A stretch of DNA of 64,000 bases from Megalopta genalis (Eukaryota > Arthropoda > Insecta > Hymenoptera > Halictidae). The notes under the pieces are model-generated. The model did not search any database, had not been told where the DNA came from, and saw nothing but the letters and a program-made list of their open reading frames with translations. Numbering within the stretch: position 1 is the first letter of the stretch; each line of letters opens with the position of its first letter. The stretch lies in contig NC_135013.1 of the NCBI RefSeq assembly GCF_051020955.1, positions 37,587,302 through 37,651,301 on the forward strand. The letters run 5' to 3'. This document shows, piece after piece, positions 62,345-64,000 of this stretch. A program made the position numbers and the translations under genes.

Positions 62345-63893
62345 CTCCGAGTAGTGTAGTGCAGTGAGGAGGAGCGAAGTCGGCTCCATCCGCGTTACAT
62401 GGCCCAAGTGAACGAAGCTAGTGCGTTTAAGGCGTACATATACAAGCGTGCATTGTAGCGAATCGAGTCGCCGATCACACACCGATATATACCCGTTTTA
62501 ATTCGTTCGATTAATGCACGTTACGTGACAAGTACCGAGTAGTTACTCGATCGGTTGGTAAAAGGGTATCCGAGAATCCGCGGCGACTCGCTTTCACCGA
62601 AACATGTATTGTATTCGACGTCGTTCACGATACCGTTCCGAAACGAGATGTAACGTACAAGGCGAGGTGAATTAATCGAGTGACATGTGAATTATAAAAG
62701 AAATTTAAAAAAAAAAAAAAGAAACGAAGAAGTTCCGCTGAGTGAGTACACATCGTAAATATAAGGAAATTAAAAGAAATAAAAAAAAGAGGAAGGAATA
62801 TAAAGTAGTGTCGTGCCCGCGGTTCTGAGAGGTTCGCGCGTTTTAAATTTAACCAAGGAAGAAAACGCCGACGGTTGGTTCTATCGTCCGGTAGATCGAT
62901 TGTTTATTAGTGGGGTTTTCCGGGAATAGTTCAGGCGGTTACCGTGGCCTCCTTGTTCTCGGGTGTTCGGCGTGAACGAGGCTGTACGAAATATTCCCGT
63001 ATATAATCGACGCGAGTGTGATTATGCTCAACAAATATGCGTTGGGATGTATCGGCCGCCCGACCGCGTTGTGCTCGGTGTGCTTGGTGTGACGTGTGAT
63101 TAGCCGCCTTTCTTCATACGCGATTCAGTGGTGTACGATGTGGTGTACGGCGACGGTCCTGATCTTTATAGCCGTTGTCATCAGTGGTGTCCACTATCAA
63201 GGCTTCTCCTCCTCCTTCTTCTCTTCGTCTCCGTCGTCGTCGTCGTCGTGGTTGTTGTTGTCGTCGACGTGCGTCGCGACGCAAAAATTTAATCGCGAGA
63301 GCCCCGTTGCCACCCTCTTCTATCGGCCGATCGTTCCACAGCGCTGCCCTGACGACAGCACTCGTCCTGCCTGGGGTCACTACCTTCCGGCTAGTGACTA
63401 ATGTTAATCTGTTTGTTGCCAGTGATTAAATTGAGAGTGTCCGAAGTGGGAGGAAGCTCCTTCGTTCGTCGTGGTATACACGTAACGGTTCCTTCGTTTT
63501 CGTCGCGTGTGAGTCGCGAGCCCTGCCACGAGTTCCTCGTGAATCGGATAGGAGATCAATTCTATGTCGATTCGGATTACCAATACGCCACGGATCCATT
63601 TGATTTCTGCTCGCGTGAAACAAAACAAAAATTGATATAAATATTGTATATATATATATACATACACGCATACATATATATATACGTATATCTATATCTA
63701 AATATTAAAAAAAAAAAAGTATACATATAGGGAAGAAGCAGGAGAGGCTTCTTCGGCCGACCCGCTGGCGGTATTGAATATCGGTGGTGTGGTGAGAGTG
63801 ACGTGATTAGCGTCGGGCGAAGTTGTGTGTCGTTGTACAGTGCCGCCAAACGATACCACAACATCCGATCCCAAATGAAGAGTTCGGAGCAAA
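62345..63893 (+). other. Presumed 5' leader / promoter-proximal region of spen
   Basis: The stretch has no coding frame that I recognise and contains several upstream ATGs. It includes a TA-rich run at 63646-63690. It may be the transcribed 5' UTR, possibly with an intron, of the spen gene that starts at 63894. The transcription start cannot be fixed from the sequence. Confidence 0.45.
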
Positions 63894-63901
63894 ATGGTTA
63901 G
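63875..63901 (+). promoter_or_regulatory. Short upstream ORF overlapping the spen start codon
   Basis: ATG at 63875 opens eight codons (MKSSEQNG) in a +1-type frame and stops at TAG 63899-63901. It therefore overlaps the spen ATG at 63894-63896. An overlapping uORF is expected to reduce initiation at the main ATG if it is recognised. Confidence 0.55.
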
Positions 63902-63976
63902 AGAGACACGTCACCTGTGGGTTGGAAATCTGCCGGAAAACATCCGAGAGGATCGCATACGAGAACATTTCAAACG
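63894..63976 (+). CDS. spen: First coding exon of split ends (SPEN/SHARP family), cut by the window edge
   Basis: The exon encodes MVRETRHLWVGNLPENIRED and then RIREHFKR, ending at a GTACGT donor at 63977. This is the characteristic N-terminus of SPEN proteins: LWVGNLPENI is the RNP2 strand of the first RRM. SPEN proteins are very large nuclear transcription co-regulators with N-terminal RRMs and a C-terminal SPOC domain, acting in Notch, Wnt and RNA-guided repression. Everything after the first 28 codons lies outside the window. The match is distinctive despite its short length. A GC-rich region precedes it and a short uORF overlaps its ATG. Confidence 0.93.
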
Positions 63977-64000
63977 GTACGTATCCCCCTTACCTATGTT

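Overview
The window is nuclear DNA from an insect, most likely a bee or another hymenopteran. I base this on intron-containing genes with short AT-rich introns, strong swings between AT-rich and CpG-containing GC-rich stretches, many GA/CT and trinucleotide microsatellites, small mariner- and piggyBac-like relics, and gene sequences of clear insect type. The species cannot be named from sequence alone.

Layout. (1) 1-22160, + strand: a CLIP-170/CLIP-190 microtubule plus-end linker gene with a long first intron. My exon model closes exactly in frame. (2) 23472-24082, - strand: RNA polymerase II subunit RPB11, convergent with CLIP-190. (3) 24546-29600: an accessory island made of a diverged tandem segmental duplication. 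It holds two intact tRNA-Asp(GTC) genes, tRNA-Asp fragments, poly(A)-ended 3' pieces and ORF1-like 5' pieces of a non-LTR retrotransposon, and two small DNA transposons with readable target-site duplications. (4) 30854-33328, + strand: Actin-related protein 5 of the INO80 remodeller. (5) 33.4-50.6 kb: a 17 kb stretch with no recognisable gene, rich in simple repeats, with one 438-bp palindromic transposon relic. (6) 50619-52220, - strand: a six-finger C2H2 transcription-factor-like gene with an in-frame open extension beyond its stop. (7) 54023-55865, + strand: a small three-finger U1/JAZ-type zinc-finger protein. (8) 56345-59532, - strand: the axonemal protein DRC1, with a one-base frame break in one exon. 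(9) 62-64 kb, + strand: a GC-rich promoter/leader and the first coding exon of split ends (spen/SPEN), cut by the window edge.

The protein genes are unrelated housekeeping, cytoskeletal, chromatin or developmental genes, not a pathway cluster. The most novel signal is the 24.5-29.6 kb island. There a poly(A)-ended element abuts tRNA-Asp at nucleotide 15, and a separate 5' piece abuts tRNA-Asp-like nucleotides 1-28. This fits a retrotransposon that inserts site-specifically into tRNA-Asp genes with a target duplication of about 14 bp. The second strongest signal is possible stop-codon readthrough in the zinc-finger gene.
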